Source of the DNA: Salinibacillus kushneri
Lineage (GTDB): Bacteria; Bacillota; Bacilli; Bacillales; Alkalibacillaceae
Reading direction: 5' to 3'
DNA length: 64,000 nt
Assembly: GCF_900111405.1 (NCBI RefSeq)
Contig: NZ_FOHJ01000005.1
Location: 186,001-250,000 of the forward strand
The translations under genes were made by a program, and so were the position numbers. This document shows, piece after piece, positions 8,175-16,246 of the stretch; the first letter of the stretch is position 1; every line of letters begins with the position of its first letter. The notes beneath the pieces were generated by a model. The model was not told where the DNA came from. It saw nothing but the letters and a program-made list of their open reading frames with translations, and made no database searches.

Positions 8175-8741
8175 TTATGATTTATTTTCTTCTGTTTCCT
8201 TTGGTAAAAACTCAAATATTTCTTCTGAACGAATACTTTCAACCAGCTTCTCAAGCCAGTGATAATAGACCTTAGATTGATCTAACAAGTGATAGTCTTC
8301 CCCTGCTTTATTACGAATGGATTCAGAAACCGAAGAATCCTCTATAATCTCAGATAACTCTTTTTCTGCTTTGTGGATGGCTTGAAGATTCATTTTTACT
8401 TCCCGTTCCCACATTTGACAGAAGTATGCCATAAAAGAATGAAAAAAATTCTTTTCTGCCGTGTACGTATGTTTTCTTGTACCACGCTGAAACTTCTTCT
8501 TGACCATTTCAATTTGCTGAAGCTTACGAACGTTTGTACTCATACTTGGTTTGCTCATACTAAGTTCTTCACGCATTTCATCCAAATTCATTTGGTCCTT
8601 AAAATACATCGTGGCGTAAATTTTACCGGCTGCTGGTGTCACTCCATATAAATCCATCGTTTCTGATATGGCCTCGATGACATATCCCTCGGCGTTATCA
8701 AGCTTTTCTCTTGCCCTCTCATCTTGTGATGGTTTATCCAA
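8175..8741 (-). CDS. gbsR: GbsR, choline-responsive repressor of glycine betaine synthesis
   Basis: A 188-residue MarR-like winged-helix protein of the GbsR family; B. subtilis GbsR has 180 residues. The DNA-binding part is LDEMREELSMSKPSMSTNVR (about residues 53-72) with the wing FQRGTRKHTYTA. The C-terminal helices would form the dimer and choline pocket. In B. subtilis the protein represses choline uptake and gbsAB, and is relieved by choline. Here it heads a transcription unit with the binding protein and lies upstream of gbsAB. Its own promoter has the same operator-like sequence as gbsAB, pointing to autoregulation. Confidence 0.88.
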   Translation of the reverse strand: MDKPSQDERAREKLDNAEGYVIEAISETMDLYGVTPAAGKIYATMYFKDQMNLDEMREELSMSKPSMSTNVRKLQQIEMVKKKFQRGTRKHTYTAEKNFFHSFMAYFCQMWEREVKMNLQAIHKAEKELSEIIEDSSVSESIRNKAGEDYHLLDQSKVYYHWLEKLVESIRSEEIFEFLPKETEENKS

Positions 8742-8756
8742 TAAAAAAACCTCCGT

Positions 8757-8826
8757 TTAACCCTATTCATTAAATTAAATTTTTTCTTAACAAATCTAAT
8801 GATAAAGGAATATGAGATATTGTCAA
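8757..8826 (-). promoter_or_regulatory. gbsR promoter with overlapping operator-like sequence
   Basis: On the minus strand, TTGACA (8821-8826) and TATCAT (8799-8804) are separated by 16 bases. Starting at the -10 element and running downstream is TTAGATTTGTTAAGAAAAAA followed by TTTAAT, nearly identical to the gbsAB operator arm and spacer. The distal arm (TTAACCCTATT, 8757-8767) is degenerate, matching the gbsAB arm at 7 of 11 bases. Placement after the promoter mirrors gbsAB. Confidence 0.55.
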
Positions 8827-8934
8827 ATACAGTATGGACTAAGAATGAGCCTCTGTAATCCTGTTAGTTACTTAAATCTAAGTATTTGTTACCATATTCC
8901 ATCCTCCACAAAAAAAGAGACAGTAGTTCTGTCC

Positions 8935-9453
8935 CTAGGCAACGCTTTCTTTTATTTGATAAATAAAATGTTCAATTTCTCCTGGCGAAGATAAAATGAT
9001 AACTTGCTGATTATGAGGCTTTTCTTTCAAATACTTTAAAATTACAGGCTTTTTGGTTTTGGGAAAGTGCCATACATATTTTAAAAATTCCCAATCTATT
9101 TTCTCTTTACACCCCTCCCCCATATCCGGACGGGTTTTATTATGATATTGCAGACGTCGCTTTAACACGCGATAGGTACATAAAATTCTGGATAAGTCTA
9201 GATAAATCACGGCGTCTGCCTGCCTCAGACGGAGATCCAATGTACTTGTATACGTTCCATCAAAAATCCATTTCTCTTTTGATGTCAACTTATCTTGGAT
9301 ACGTTTCTGCTCTTCCTTTGTGGCTAAGACCCATCCAGGTTTCCAGAATAATTGATCAAGATGAAATACTTCCATTTGCAATATTTCTCCTAATGTTCTC
9401 GCTAAGGTTGATTTACCTGAACCGCTCGACCCAATGATTGCTATACGTTTCAT
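8935..9453 (-). CDS. P-loop nucleotide kinase, DNA topology modulation protein (FlaR) type
   Basis: A 172-residue adenylate-kinase-like protein. The Walker A motif GSSGSGKST is at residues 8-16. The substrate-side segment is EVFHLDQLFWKPGW, and WIFDGTYTSTLDLRLRQAD and YLDLSRILCTYRVLKRR (arginine-rich LID-like) follow. That combination marks the family annotated as DNA topology modulation protein or adenylate kinase-like. The phosphate acceptor is unknown. It lies 24 bases after an ABC ATPase gene on the same strand, so the pair is probably one operon. Confidence 0.8.
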   Translation of the reverse strand: MKRIAIIGSSGSGKSTLARTLGEILQMEVFHLDQLFWKPGWVLATKEEQKRIQDKLTSKEKWIFDGTYTSTLDLRLRQADAVIYLDLSRILCTYRVLKRRLQYHNKTRPDMGEGCKEKIDWEFLKYVWHFPKTKKPVILKYLKEKPHNQQVIILSSPGEIEHFIYQIKESVA

Positions 9454-9477
9454 AAATCTCTCTCCTTCTGTATCAAG

Positions 9478-10290
9478 TTAAATATTTACTGCACCCCTTT
9501 TGACTAACAAAGGTCGACCATAATTCCAAATTACCTCCACAGTAATCTCAAAGAAATCAGAGAGTGTTTGATTGGCAATCATTTCAGTAGTTTTTCCTGA
9601 CAAAAATACCTTTCCCTTTTTCAGCAGGAGGGTCTTATGAAAAATCGGCAAAATTTCATCAATACGATGTGTCACATAAATCATAACTGGAGAACGTGTT
9701 CCAGTTCCTATGGTTTCTATGATTTCTAATAATTGTTCCCGCGCAATAAAATCAAGTCCGCTTGTCGGCTCGTCTAGAATCAGTAATTCTGGGTCAGCCA
9801 TAAGGGATCTGGCAATTAAAACACGCTGTTTTTCCCCTTGTGACAAAGTGCTATAAGTCTGGTTAGCATAATCCAGACACCCCATTTTTTCCAGAAGAGA
9901 TATCGCTTTTTTTCGCAAGTCATTAGTAGGCGTTTCATAAAGACCGATGGAAGCAAACGCACCACTTAGTACAATTTCAAAAGCATTATCATCAGGATAA
10001 AATTTTTGCTGAAGTGAGGATGACACGAGACCAATTTTCGTTCTCAAATACTCAGCCAAAGGATCTTTACCAAATTCCTTTTCAAGAACCTTCACTTTTC
10101 CTTCTGTTGGGAAATAATAGGCATTTAATAGATTTAATAATGCCGTCTTTCCTGCTCCATTCAAACCATATAATACCCAGTGTTCCCCCTTTTGGATATG
10201 CCAATCAATGCTCTGAAGAATCCATTTACCATTACGTTTGAGAGAAACACCCTCTAATTCTACGACCATCCCCAGTAATTCCCCCTTCAT
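9478..10290 (-). CDS. ABC transporter ATP-binding protein, YlmA/ModF-like
   Basis: One ABC ATPase domain: Walker A GLNGAGKTA at about residues 42-50, the Q-loop region GLVSSSLQQKF, signature TLSQGEKQRV, Walker B LLILDEPTSGLD and switch His in YVTHRIDE. It resembles B. subtilis YlmA, a soluble ATPase without a partner permease. No permease gene lies nearby, so its role may not be transport. The first ATG (10290) lacks a well-spaced ribosome binding site. The ATG seven codons later (10269), with AAGGGGGAA upstream, would give MVVELEGVSL and may be the real start. Confidence 0.82.
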   Translation of the reverse strand: MKGELLGMVVELEGVSLKRNGKWILQSIDWHIQKGEHWVLYGLNGAGKTALLNLLNAYYFPTEGKVKVLEKEFGKDPLAEYLRTKIGLVSSSLQQKFYPDDNAFEIVLSGAFASIGLYETPTNDLRKKAISLLEKMGCLDYANQTYSTLSQGEKQRVLIARSLMADPELLILDEPTSGLDFIAREQLLEIIETIGTGTRSPVMIYVTHRIDEILPIFHKTLLLKKGKVFLSGKTTEMIANQTLSDFFEITVEVIWNYGRPLLVKRGAVNI

Positions 10291-10362
10291 TATGGATTTG
10301 TGTGTATTTATTACTTACTATAATATTTTTAAGAAAAGTCCTCAAATTAAAAAAACTTATGG

Positions 10363-10403
10363 TATAATATTTCTATCTGAAAATTCATATTTTTGGATAG
10401 AAA
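10363..10403 (+). promoter_or_regulatory. extended -10 promoter with a 5' terminal hairpin
   Basis: TGGTATAAT gives an extended -10 element (TATAAT at 10363-10368) with no good -35 box. At the expected transcript start lies a strong stem: TTTCTATC (10370-10377) with GATAGAAA (10396-10403), continued inward by GAAAAT/ATTTTT. It could be an operator or a 5' mRNA-stabilising hairpin for the leader peptide and acetyltransferase transcript. Confidence 0.55.
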
Positions 10404-10423
10404 TTTTGTTAAAGGAGGCGGTC

Positions 10424-10480
10424 ATGATGTATAAAACTGCAATGATTATTTTTAATTTTAAGGGGATTACGTCTCTTTGA
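10424..10480 (+). CDS. 18-residue leader peptide upstream of a GNAT acetyltransferase
   Basis: The short frame encodes MMYKTAMIIFNFKGITSL. It has a near-perfect ribosome binding site, AAAGGAGG (10411-10418), five bases before the first of two ATG codons, far stronger than that of the gene it precedes. Its last codons (AAG GGG ATT ACG TCT CTT TGA) form one arm of a hairpin. The layout of short peptide, overlapping hairpins and weak downstream ribosome binding site is that of ribosome-mediated attenuation leaders. The peptide matches no leader I can name. Confidence 0.6.
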   Translation: MMYKTAMIIFNFKGITSL

Positions 10481-10511
10481 CAAAAGCGTCTTCCCCATTC
10501 TGAAAGGGGAA
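10462..10511 (+). promoter_or_regulatory. two mutually exclusive hairpins controlling the GNAT ribosome binding site
   Basis: Arm A (GGGGATTACG, 10462-10471, inside the leader peptide) can pair with arm B (CGTCTTCCCC, 10487-10496). Arm B can instead pair by TTCCCC (10491-10496) with arm C, GGGGAA (10506-10511), which contains the ribosome binding site of the gene starting at 10516. Only one pairing can exist at a time, so translation of the leader would decide whether the acetyltransferase is translated. The direction of the response is not certain. Confidence 0.55.
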
Positions 10512-10515
10512 TCTT

Positions 10516-10965
10516 ATGAAAAATACGAATGTAAAGCTTGTAGAATTGAATGAAAACAACTGGTATGAATGTTGTAAATTGGAAGTGTCAAAGGAACAAG
10601 ATACCTTTATCGAACCAAATGCTGTTTCGATTGCCCAATCAAAGTTTGAACCTGCTCTAAGGCCATTTGCCATTTATGATCAAAACCAAGTGGTTGGGTT
10701 TTTAATGTACAGCACAGAAAAAGAAGAGCTTGACGGCTACTGGGTATATCGAATCATGGTCGACAAAAGATTTCAAGGTAAAGGGATTGGAAAAGCAGCA
10801 ACCGAGCTTATGCTGGCTGAAATGGTCCATTTACCCAATATGAACAGAATTGTGGTTGGCTATCATTCAGAAAACAAAAATGCCCACGCTTTATATGAAA
10901 GCTTAGGTTTTATCGATTATGGGGACCGGTTCGGGAAAGAAAGGGCCGTCATTAAGTCCTTTTAG
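10516..10965 (+). CDS. GNAT acetyltransferase, BltD-like (spermine/spermidine acetyltransferase type)
   Basis: A 149-residue GNAT protein. The central motif is YRIMVDKRFQGKGIGKAATE (R/Q-G-K-G-I-G acetyl-CoA loop), and the end is HSENKNAHALYESLGFIDYG. The general shape, with an early IEPNAVSIAQ and FAIYDQNQVVGFLMY, resembles B. subtilis BltD and related polyamine acetyltransferases; this is a family-level resemblance and the substrate is unproven. It is transcribed from an extended -10 promoter through a leader peptide and attenuator, so expression probably responds to something that slows ribosomes. A palindromic repeat follows the stop. Confidence 0.78.
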   Translation: MKNTNVKLVELNENNWYECCKLEVSKEQDTFIEPNAVSIAQSKFEPALRPFAIYDQNQVVGFLMYSTEKEELDGYWVYRIMVDKRFQGKGIGKAATELMLAEMVHLPNMNRIVVGYHSENKNAHALYESLGFIDYGDRFGKERAVIKSF

Positions 10966-10981
10966 ATAAACAGCAAAAAAA

Positions 10982-11045
10982 TTAGGGACTGTCCCTCACC
11001 GCTTTACTGTATTTATACATTAGCGAAAAGAGGGACAGTCCCTAA
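10982..11045. repeat. large inverted repeat with GGGACTGTCCC arms, likely bidirectional terminator
   Basis: TTAGGGACTGTCCCTC (10982-10997) and GAGGGACAGTCCCTAA (11030-11045) form a perfect 16-base inverted repeat. Each arm is itself largely palindromic, and the arms are separated by 32 bases. It lies exactly between two convergent genes, with A/T runs on both sides, so it can end transcription from both directions. The arm sequence recurs at 1801-1815. Confidence 0.65.
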
Positions 11046-11050
11046 ATTAT

Positions 11051-12469
11051 TTATGATTCTGATTGTGGTTTTCTGTGTTTAATAAAGAAGGTCAATATTA
11101 AACCAATAAAAGCAAATACTCCAGCGAAGATGAAGCTCATATTTACACCATGAACGGCACCCTCCAAGCCTTCTGATGGGATGACCGTATTTGACATAAC
11201 GGTTACCATAAGTGCTGTACCTACTGCCCCAGCTACTTGACGCATCGTATTATTCATTGCTGTACCATGTGAAATGATGTCAAGTGGTAACTCATTTAAG
11301 CCTGCTGTCGTTACCGGCATCATAACCATAGCAATCCCCAGCATTCTTACCGCATTGAGCACAGCAATATAAGTAAATGTAGTTTCTACTGTTAATGTTG
11401 TGAACATAAACGTGGTCACTACTAAGACTGTTAAGCCAATAATGGATAGCCATTTGGCACCAAATTTATCAAATAATCTTCCTGTAACAGGGTTCATTAA
11501 TCCCATAGTTGCAGCACCTGGTAAAAGTGCTAATCCAGATTCAAATGCCGTAAAACCAAGCATATCCTGCATATATAATGGTAAAATCACCATAGAACCA
11601 ATCATGGCTAGAAAGACAACCATACCTAAAATTGTAGTAAGTGTGAAAATTTTATATTTAAAAACTCTAAATTCCAGAATTGGTTCTTCCAGTTTTAACT
11701 GTCTAACAATGAACCAAGTTAGTGCTATAGCACCGATAGCCATGGAGATGTAGACATTTGTATTTGCCCAGCCTTTATCTCCACCTGCTACACTAAATCC
11801 ATATAACAATCCTCCAAAACCAAATGTGGATAAGAGAATCGATAATGAATCTAATTTTGGGAAGTATCTCTTCGTTACATTCCTTAATACAAAGTAAGCC
11901 ACAAAAATATCAATCACGATTATAGGCAGAATTAAATAGAATAAACTTCTCCATGGAAAATGTTCCACCATCCATCCTGATAATGTTGGTCCAATAGCTG
12001 GCGCAAAAGCAATAACTAATCCGAACATCCCCATAGCAGTTCCCCTTTTATTACGAGGGAAGGTCAGGAATAGAATCGTTTGCATTAGAGGCATAATAAT
12101 ACCAGCCGCAGCAGCTTGGAAAATTCTTCCTACCATTAAAATGGAAAAATTCGGGGCAATCGAACAAATAATGGTACCAATTGCAAATGATCCAAGCGCT
12201 GACATAAATAATCGTCTGGTTGTAAAATGACCAATTAAAAATGCTGTAATCGGAATCATAATCCCGTTTATCAGCATAAAAATTGATTGTAACCATTGTG
12301 CAACACTATAATCTAACTTTAAATCTGCTGCAATCTTAGGTAGGGCTGTCGCCAGCAATGTTTGATTTAAAATAGCTACAAAAGCCCCAGACAGTAACAC
12401 AATCATAATGACCCATTTATTATAGTCCGTATTCGCTTGTTCTGTTTGTTGATTTTCATTTTCACTCAT
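11051..12469 (-). CDS. DHA2-family multidrug MFS exporter, YcnB-like
   Basis: A 472-residue polytopic membrane protein, the same length as B. subtilis YcnB. It has the 14-helix DHA2 (EmrB/QacA) layout. Helix 1 carries LNQTLLATALPKIAADL, the loop 2-3 motif A region is GHFTTRRLFM, and motif C-like GLVIAFAPAIGPTLSGWM lies in helix 5, the antiporter signature of drug:H+ exporters. It would expel hydrophobic drugs using the proton gradient. It lies directly downstream of a TetR gene on the same strand, the same pairing as ycnB/ycnC, so it is probably repressed by that regulator. The ribosome binding site is GAAGGG. The exported drug is unknown. Confidence 0.88.
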   Translation of the reverse strand: MSENENQQTEQANTDYNKWVIMIVLLSGAFVAILNQTLLATALPKIAADLKLDYSVAQWLQSIFMLINGIMIPITAFLIGHFTTRRLFMSALGSFAIGTIICSIAPNFSILMVGRIFQAAAAGIIMPLMQTILFLTFPRNKRGTAMGMFGLVIAFAPAIGPTLSGWMVEHFPWRSLFYLILPIIVIDIFVAYFVLRNVTKRYFPKLDSLSILLSTFGFGGLLYGFSVAGGDKGWANTNVYISMAIGAIALTWFIVRQLKLEEPILEFRVFKYKIFTLTTILGMVVFLAMIGSMVILPLYMQDMLGFTAFESGLALLPGAATMGLMNPVTGRLFDKFGAKWLSIIGLTVLVVTTFMFTTLTVETTFTYIAVLNAVRMLGIAMVMMPVTTAGLNELPLDIISHGTAMNNTMRQVAGAVGTALMVTVMSNTVIPSEGLEGAVHGVNMSFIFAGVFAFIGLILTFFIKHRKPQSES

Positions 12470-12558
12470 AAGACATTACCCTTCTTTCTAACTACTATCT
12501 TTATTTACTTTGTACAAACGTGGGCCAAATTAACTGACCTTACTAACCCTAACCATAA

Positions 12559-13401
12559 CTATCCTTCCTGAATAAGCCTCTTATATAATCGTTCAAGAAC
12601 AAGAACTTCTTTATGGATAGACTCTTCTTGATCTAAGTAAGAAATCAACGCTTCCATTAAAAATGGCTTGGGCGTATTACTTTCCAGTTCCTCTCTCAAC
12701 AAATGAACAGCTTCCATATACTTTTCTAAATTCTTCGCCTTTACTTTTTCTTCAATGATGTTTAAACAATCCTTTATACGTTCTTTTGGTTTTTCTGGTT
12801 GTAAATAATCCGTTAAAACCGGTTCTGTATTAGGAAGTGTTTCAACAATTGAATCCATAACAGTCGAAATAAAAGTAGACAGATGATATACATCAACTGT
12901 TTTTTCACTAAAAATGACCGTTACGATATACTCTTTCAAAATTCCCTCAAGTATAATTATGATGTCTGTTATATAGGGTTCGATTTTCTCCCCATAAGTA
13001 TCCAAAAGAATTTCCCTATGAAGATTAATTAATGATGATTTCAACTTACTCATAATTTCAGATACTTGTTTATTTTCACTTGGAGGAAAATTTTTAAATA
13101 ATACGGTGAAGAAGTCCCGGTTATTAATCCATTGTTCCAGTTCATGACACAGATTTCTTATTAAGACTTCTCTTTTGGTCAATCCTTTAACCTGCTTCAT
13201 CGAAGAAACCTGTTTAATCATGTTTTCATAGTGCATTTTTAAAATATCAATTAATAAACTTTCTTTCGTGTCAAAATATTTATAAAATGCACCCTTTGAA
13301 ATACCAGCGGCTTCTGCAATTTCCTGTACAGAAGTTTGATAAAATCCCTTCTCTGAAAAAAGCTGTATTGCACGGTTCATGAGCTCATTTTTCTTAGGCA
13401 T
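12559..13401 (-). CDS. TetR-family repressor, YcnC-like
   Basis: An N-terminal TetR helix-turn-helix is clear: LFSEKGFYQTSVQEIAEAAG, then ISKGAFYKYFDTKESL. A long ligand-binding domain of about 220 residues follows; B. subtilis YcnC is 288 residues and similarly partnered. The ATG at 13401 has GGAGGGG immediately upstream; a TTG-started extension six codons longer covers the ribosome binding site and is rejected. It lies upstream of the exporter on the same strand and divergent from a nitroreductase gene. Inverted repeats between the promoter -10 and the start codon are likely its own operator. Confidence 0.87.
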   Translation of the reverse strand: MPKKNELMNRAIQLFSEKGFYQTSVQEIAEAAGISKGAFYKYFDTKESLLIDILKMHYENMIKQVSSMKQVKGLTKREVLIRNLCHELEQWINNRDFFTVLFKNFPPSENKQVSEIMSKLKSSLINLHREILLDTYGEKIEPYITDIIIILEGILKEYIVTVIFSEKTVDVYHLSTFISTVMDSIVETLPNTEPVLTDYLQPEKPKERIKDCLNIIEEKVKAKNLEKYMEAVHLLREELESNTPKPFLMEALISYLDQEESIHKEVLVLERLYKRLIQEG

Positions 13402-13421
13402 TGAACCCCTCCAGACCAAAC

Positions 13422-13484
13422 AGTCATACTGTCTGACTCAATAGTCACTTTATGTATACTAATGGTTTTTCATTAAATTGTCAA
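13422..13484 (-). promoter_or_regulatory. promoter and operator of the TetR-exporter operon
   Basis: On the minus strand TTGACA (13479-13484) and TAGTAT (13456-13461) are 17 bases apart. Just downstream lie repeated half-sites AGTCA (13422-13426), TGACT (13434-13438) and AGTCA (13443-13447). The pair TGACT-4-AGTCA makes a palindrome and AGTCA-7-TGACT makes another, the usual look of a TetR-type autoregulatory site. Confidence 0.55.
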
Positions 13485-13634
13485 CGGTGATGTACTAGAT
13501 TTTTTTAGCTATTGGTAAGATTAGAATCATGATTAAGCAATGAGTTTTCTTACATTCATTAAACAAATATTTTGAATGCAAAATACGAATAACTTATAAT
13601 AGTTGATGGATTTTTGCTATCAGGAGGTTAAAAA

Positions 13635-14201
13635 ATGAGTACAAAAGAAATGAAACAACAGCGTCAGGCAGATTATGATATTGATTCCATTTACTTAGAT
13701 CGCTGGTCTCCTCGTTCATTTTCAGAAAAAGAGGTACCGGAAGAGATTCTTATGAGTGTATTTGAAGCTGCTCGATGGGCTCCATCGGCAATGAATATGC
13801 AGCCATGGCGTTTTATTATCGCCCGTAACCAGGAAGACAGGGAAAAATTCCATTCTTTTATTATGGAAGGAAACTTAAAGTGGTGTAAAAAAGCTCCTGT
13901 ACTTGCTGTTATTATTTCAAATAAAGAGGATGGTTCTCACGCATTTGATACAGGTACGGCATGGGGATATATGTCTTTAGAAGCCTGGAAAAAAGGACTT
14001 ATCACCCATCCAATGGGAGGTTTTCATAAGGATAAAGCAAGAGAAGTCTTAAATATTCCCGAAGAGTATGACATCCAGGCCTTAATTGCGATTGGATATC
14101 AAGGAGAAAAAGAAGATCTTCCTGAAGACCTGCAAAAACGAGAACAACGATCTGAGCGACGTCCTGTGAAGGAATCAGTATTTGAAGGGAAATTTGAATA
14201 A
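13635..14201 (+). CDS. nitroreductase family FMN oxidoreductase
   Basis: A 188-residue nitroreductase-fold protein. FMN-phosphate-contact residues are visible in RWSPRSFSEKEVP, the substrate-side helix in EAARWAPSAMNMQPWRFI, and the second FMN-binding segment near PMGGFHKDKAREVLNIPEEY. Such enzymes dimerise, bind FMN and reduce quinones, nitro compounds or flavins with NAD(P)H in the cytoplasm. The ribosome binding site is CAGGAGG, ten bases upstream. It diverges from the YcnC-like regulator; in B. subtilis a flavin oxidoreductase gene (ycnD) adjoins ycnBC, so the neighbourhood is partly conserved. The substrate is unknown. Confidence 0.87.
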   Translation: MSTKEMKQQRQADYDIDSIYLDRWSPRSFSEKEVPEEILMSVFEAARWAPSAMNMQPWRFIIARNQEDREKFHSFIMEGNLKWCKKAPVLAVIISNKEDGSHAFDTGTAWGYMSLEAWKKGLITHPMGGFHKDKAREVLNIPEEYDIQALIAIGYQGEKEDLPEDLQKREQRSERRPVKESVFEGKFE

Positions 14202-14888
14202 AATAACAAAATCAGGTAAGACGCCAGTTTAGCCATATACAGATTGACTAAAGCTATAGGAGATAGAAGCAACACAACGAACTTAAGCTGGAGTCGTATC
14301 GTTCGAAGGTAAAGATGTTTTTGTTGGAGATGAACATGGCATTCCTGAATTTTATTGACTGAGCTCTCATTTATCATTTCCTATATCAAGAAAAAGAAGC
14401 AGAACATCAGCTATTCTGCTTCTTTTTTGATTTTACTATTACTATATATTCTTTTTGAAACGGTATTGTGGGCCACTGAAACCTCTTCCCCATACAATCC
14501 AAATCCTACCTGCTTCCTATGAAAAGCAACAATGAAATTCGTGTGGTTATGGAGATTACAGCTTCCTCTTAGCGGGACTGGGTATTACTTTGAACATGGT
14601 ACGATTGATTTCTACTCTGCTGTAAACTACAACTCTATTATACCTTAACGACCTCTGGAAAATATATTCCTTTGAAGCCGTTTATGATTCAAATCCATGA
14701 GCAAAATAATGTACAATCCCTGAATGCTTCATTTAAGATAAACCACGTTACTTCATTAGTGATTTCTTTATCCGCAATGACTGCTAGTTAAACTATGAGA
14801 AATATTGCGGGCTGTTAATCCTCGTAACTTATAATCCATTACAAATTTTAAAAAGCAATGTTGCACGTAATAAGGAGGAACAACAAAT
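14202..14888. other. 687-base gap with a terminator and no intact gene
   Basis: A strong hairpin lies at 14394-14424 (see terminator). Short stretches of codon-like sequence are seen, such as KYIPLKPFMIQIHEQNN near 14660-14720 in plus frame and VSFEGKDVFVGDEHG near 14292-14340. They are interrupted by stops and none has a start signal. They may be scraps of decayed genes; I cannot name them. Confidence 0.4.
14394..14430 (+). terminator. intrinsic terminator downstream of the nitroreductase gene
   Basis: AAGAAGCAGAA (14394-14404) pairs with TTCTGCTTCTT (14414-14424) around a nine-base loop, followed by TTTT. It lies about 190 bases after the nitroreductase stop. Confidence 0.75.
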
Positions 14889-16016
14889 ATGAATTCAAAA
14901 TATGAGAATCTTTTTTCTTCATTCACCTTACCCAACGGTACAGAATTAAAGAATCGACTAATCATGGCACCAATGACCAACTTTTCATCTAACTCAGATG
15001 GAACGGTAACAGATGCAGAAGTTCAATACTATGCACGACGTTCTAGTGGTGTCAGTATGGTCATTACTGCTTGTACATATGTCACGCCAAATGGAAAAGG
15101 ATTTCCTGGGGAGTTTGGCGCAGACAGCGATGATATGATCCCAAGCCTAAAAAAACTGGCTAAAGGAATTAAAGATCAAGGTGCTAAAGCCGTACTTCAA
15201 ATTTTCCATGGTGGAAGAATGTGCCCACCTCATTTAGTTCCCAATCAAGATGTGGTGAGTGCAAGTAATATTCCAGCTGAAGGGGATGACAATCCGACAC
15301 CAAGGGCTTTAAGCGAGTCTGAAACAGAAGATATCATTAAGGCTTTTGGTGACACTACGCAGCGTGCCATTGAAGCTGGATTTGATGGTGTTGAAATCCA
15401 TGGAGCAAATGGCTATATCCTTCAACAATTCTTCTCACCTCATTCTAATCGGAGAGAAGATCGATTTGGCGGAACATTAGAAAAGCGTATGACTTTTCCA
15501 TTAGAGATTGTTCATGAAGTTAATCGTGTTGTAAAAGAGCACGCTGACTCTTCCTTTATTGTAGGCTATCGTTTTTCACCGGAAGAGCAGGAAACGCCCG
15601 GAATTACCATGGATGATACGCTTGCATTAGTAGATAATCTTGCAAATCAAGAGTTAGACTATTTACATGTTTCACTCATGGACTATCGATCCAAGCCTAG
15701 ACGTGGAGTTAAAGATTTAAATAAATCACGTATCGCTTATTTATTGGAAACAATAAACAACCGTGTACCTCTTATTGGTGTTGGTTCAATCTATACAGCG
15801 GATGACGCGAAAAATGCTCTTGATACAGGAGTCCCATTATTAGCTTTAGGGCGGGAAATCATTATTGATCCTGACTGGGTACAAAAGCTTGCGGAAGGAA
15901 AAGAAGAGGAAATCATAACAGAACTTGATACGGATAAGCAGAAAGAATTGGTTGTGCCTGATCCGTTATGGAATATCATTACAAATACACCTGGCTGGTT
16001 CCCTGGAATTCATTAA
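14889..16016 (+). CDS. old yellow enzyme family NADH:flavin oxidoreductase, YqiG-like
   Basis: A 375-residue TIM-barrel FMN enzyme. Hallmarks are LKNRLIMAPMTNFSSNSDG (FMN contacts), the long signature GFDGVEIHGANGYILQQFFS with SPHSNRREDRFGG immediately after, and ALGREIIIDPDWVQKL near the C-terminal phosphate site. Family members reduce activated alkenes with NAD(P)H. The size and the C-terminal 'NTPGWFPG' end resemble B. subtilis YqiG. The ribosome binding site is AAGGAGG. The next gene, 230 bases downstream on the same strand, is a hydroxyacyl-CoA dehydrogenase, but no shared pathway is evident. The substrate is unknown. Confidence 0.88.
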   Translation: MNSKYENLFSSFTLPNGTELKNRLIMAPMTNFSSNSDGTVTDAEVQYYARRSSGVSMVITACTYVTPNGKGFPGEFGADSDDMIPSLKKLAKGIKDQGAKAVLQIFHGGRMCPPHLVPNQDVVSASNIPAEGDDNPTPRALSESETEDIIKAFGDTTQRAIEAGFDGVEIHGANGYILQQFFSPHSNRREDRFGGTLEKRMTFPLEIVHEVNRVVKEHADSSFIVGYRFSPEEQETPGITMDDTLALVDNLANQELDYLHVSLMDYRSKPRRGVKDLNKSRIAYLLETINNRVPLIGVGSIYTADDAKNALDTGVPLLALGREIIIDPDWVQKLAEGKEEEIITELDTDKQKELVVPDPLWNIITNTPGWFPGIH

Positions 16017-16246
16017 TGAATAAATAACACTTCATTTTTAAAAGAAAAGGTTGAACCTTTTTGTAAAAGGGAATTCATTTATTATTTTTATGGATATTGC
16101 ATACACGAAACTAAAAGGCCTGTCTACAAAATTATTCTCGTAAGAAGATATGATCCATTTGTTTCCTTTTTCAAAATAAGTATATAATGTAGTAGGATAG
16201 AACAATATAAGCAGTCGATTCCAATTTAAACAAAGGGGATATTATA

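Noticed and set aside
14099-14377. 92-codon minus-strand ORF after the nitroreductase
   Set aside because: It is antisense to the end of the nitroreductase gene, has no start signal and low-complexity Ser/Arg sequence derived from the opposite strand.
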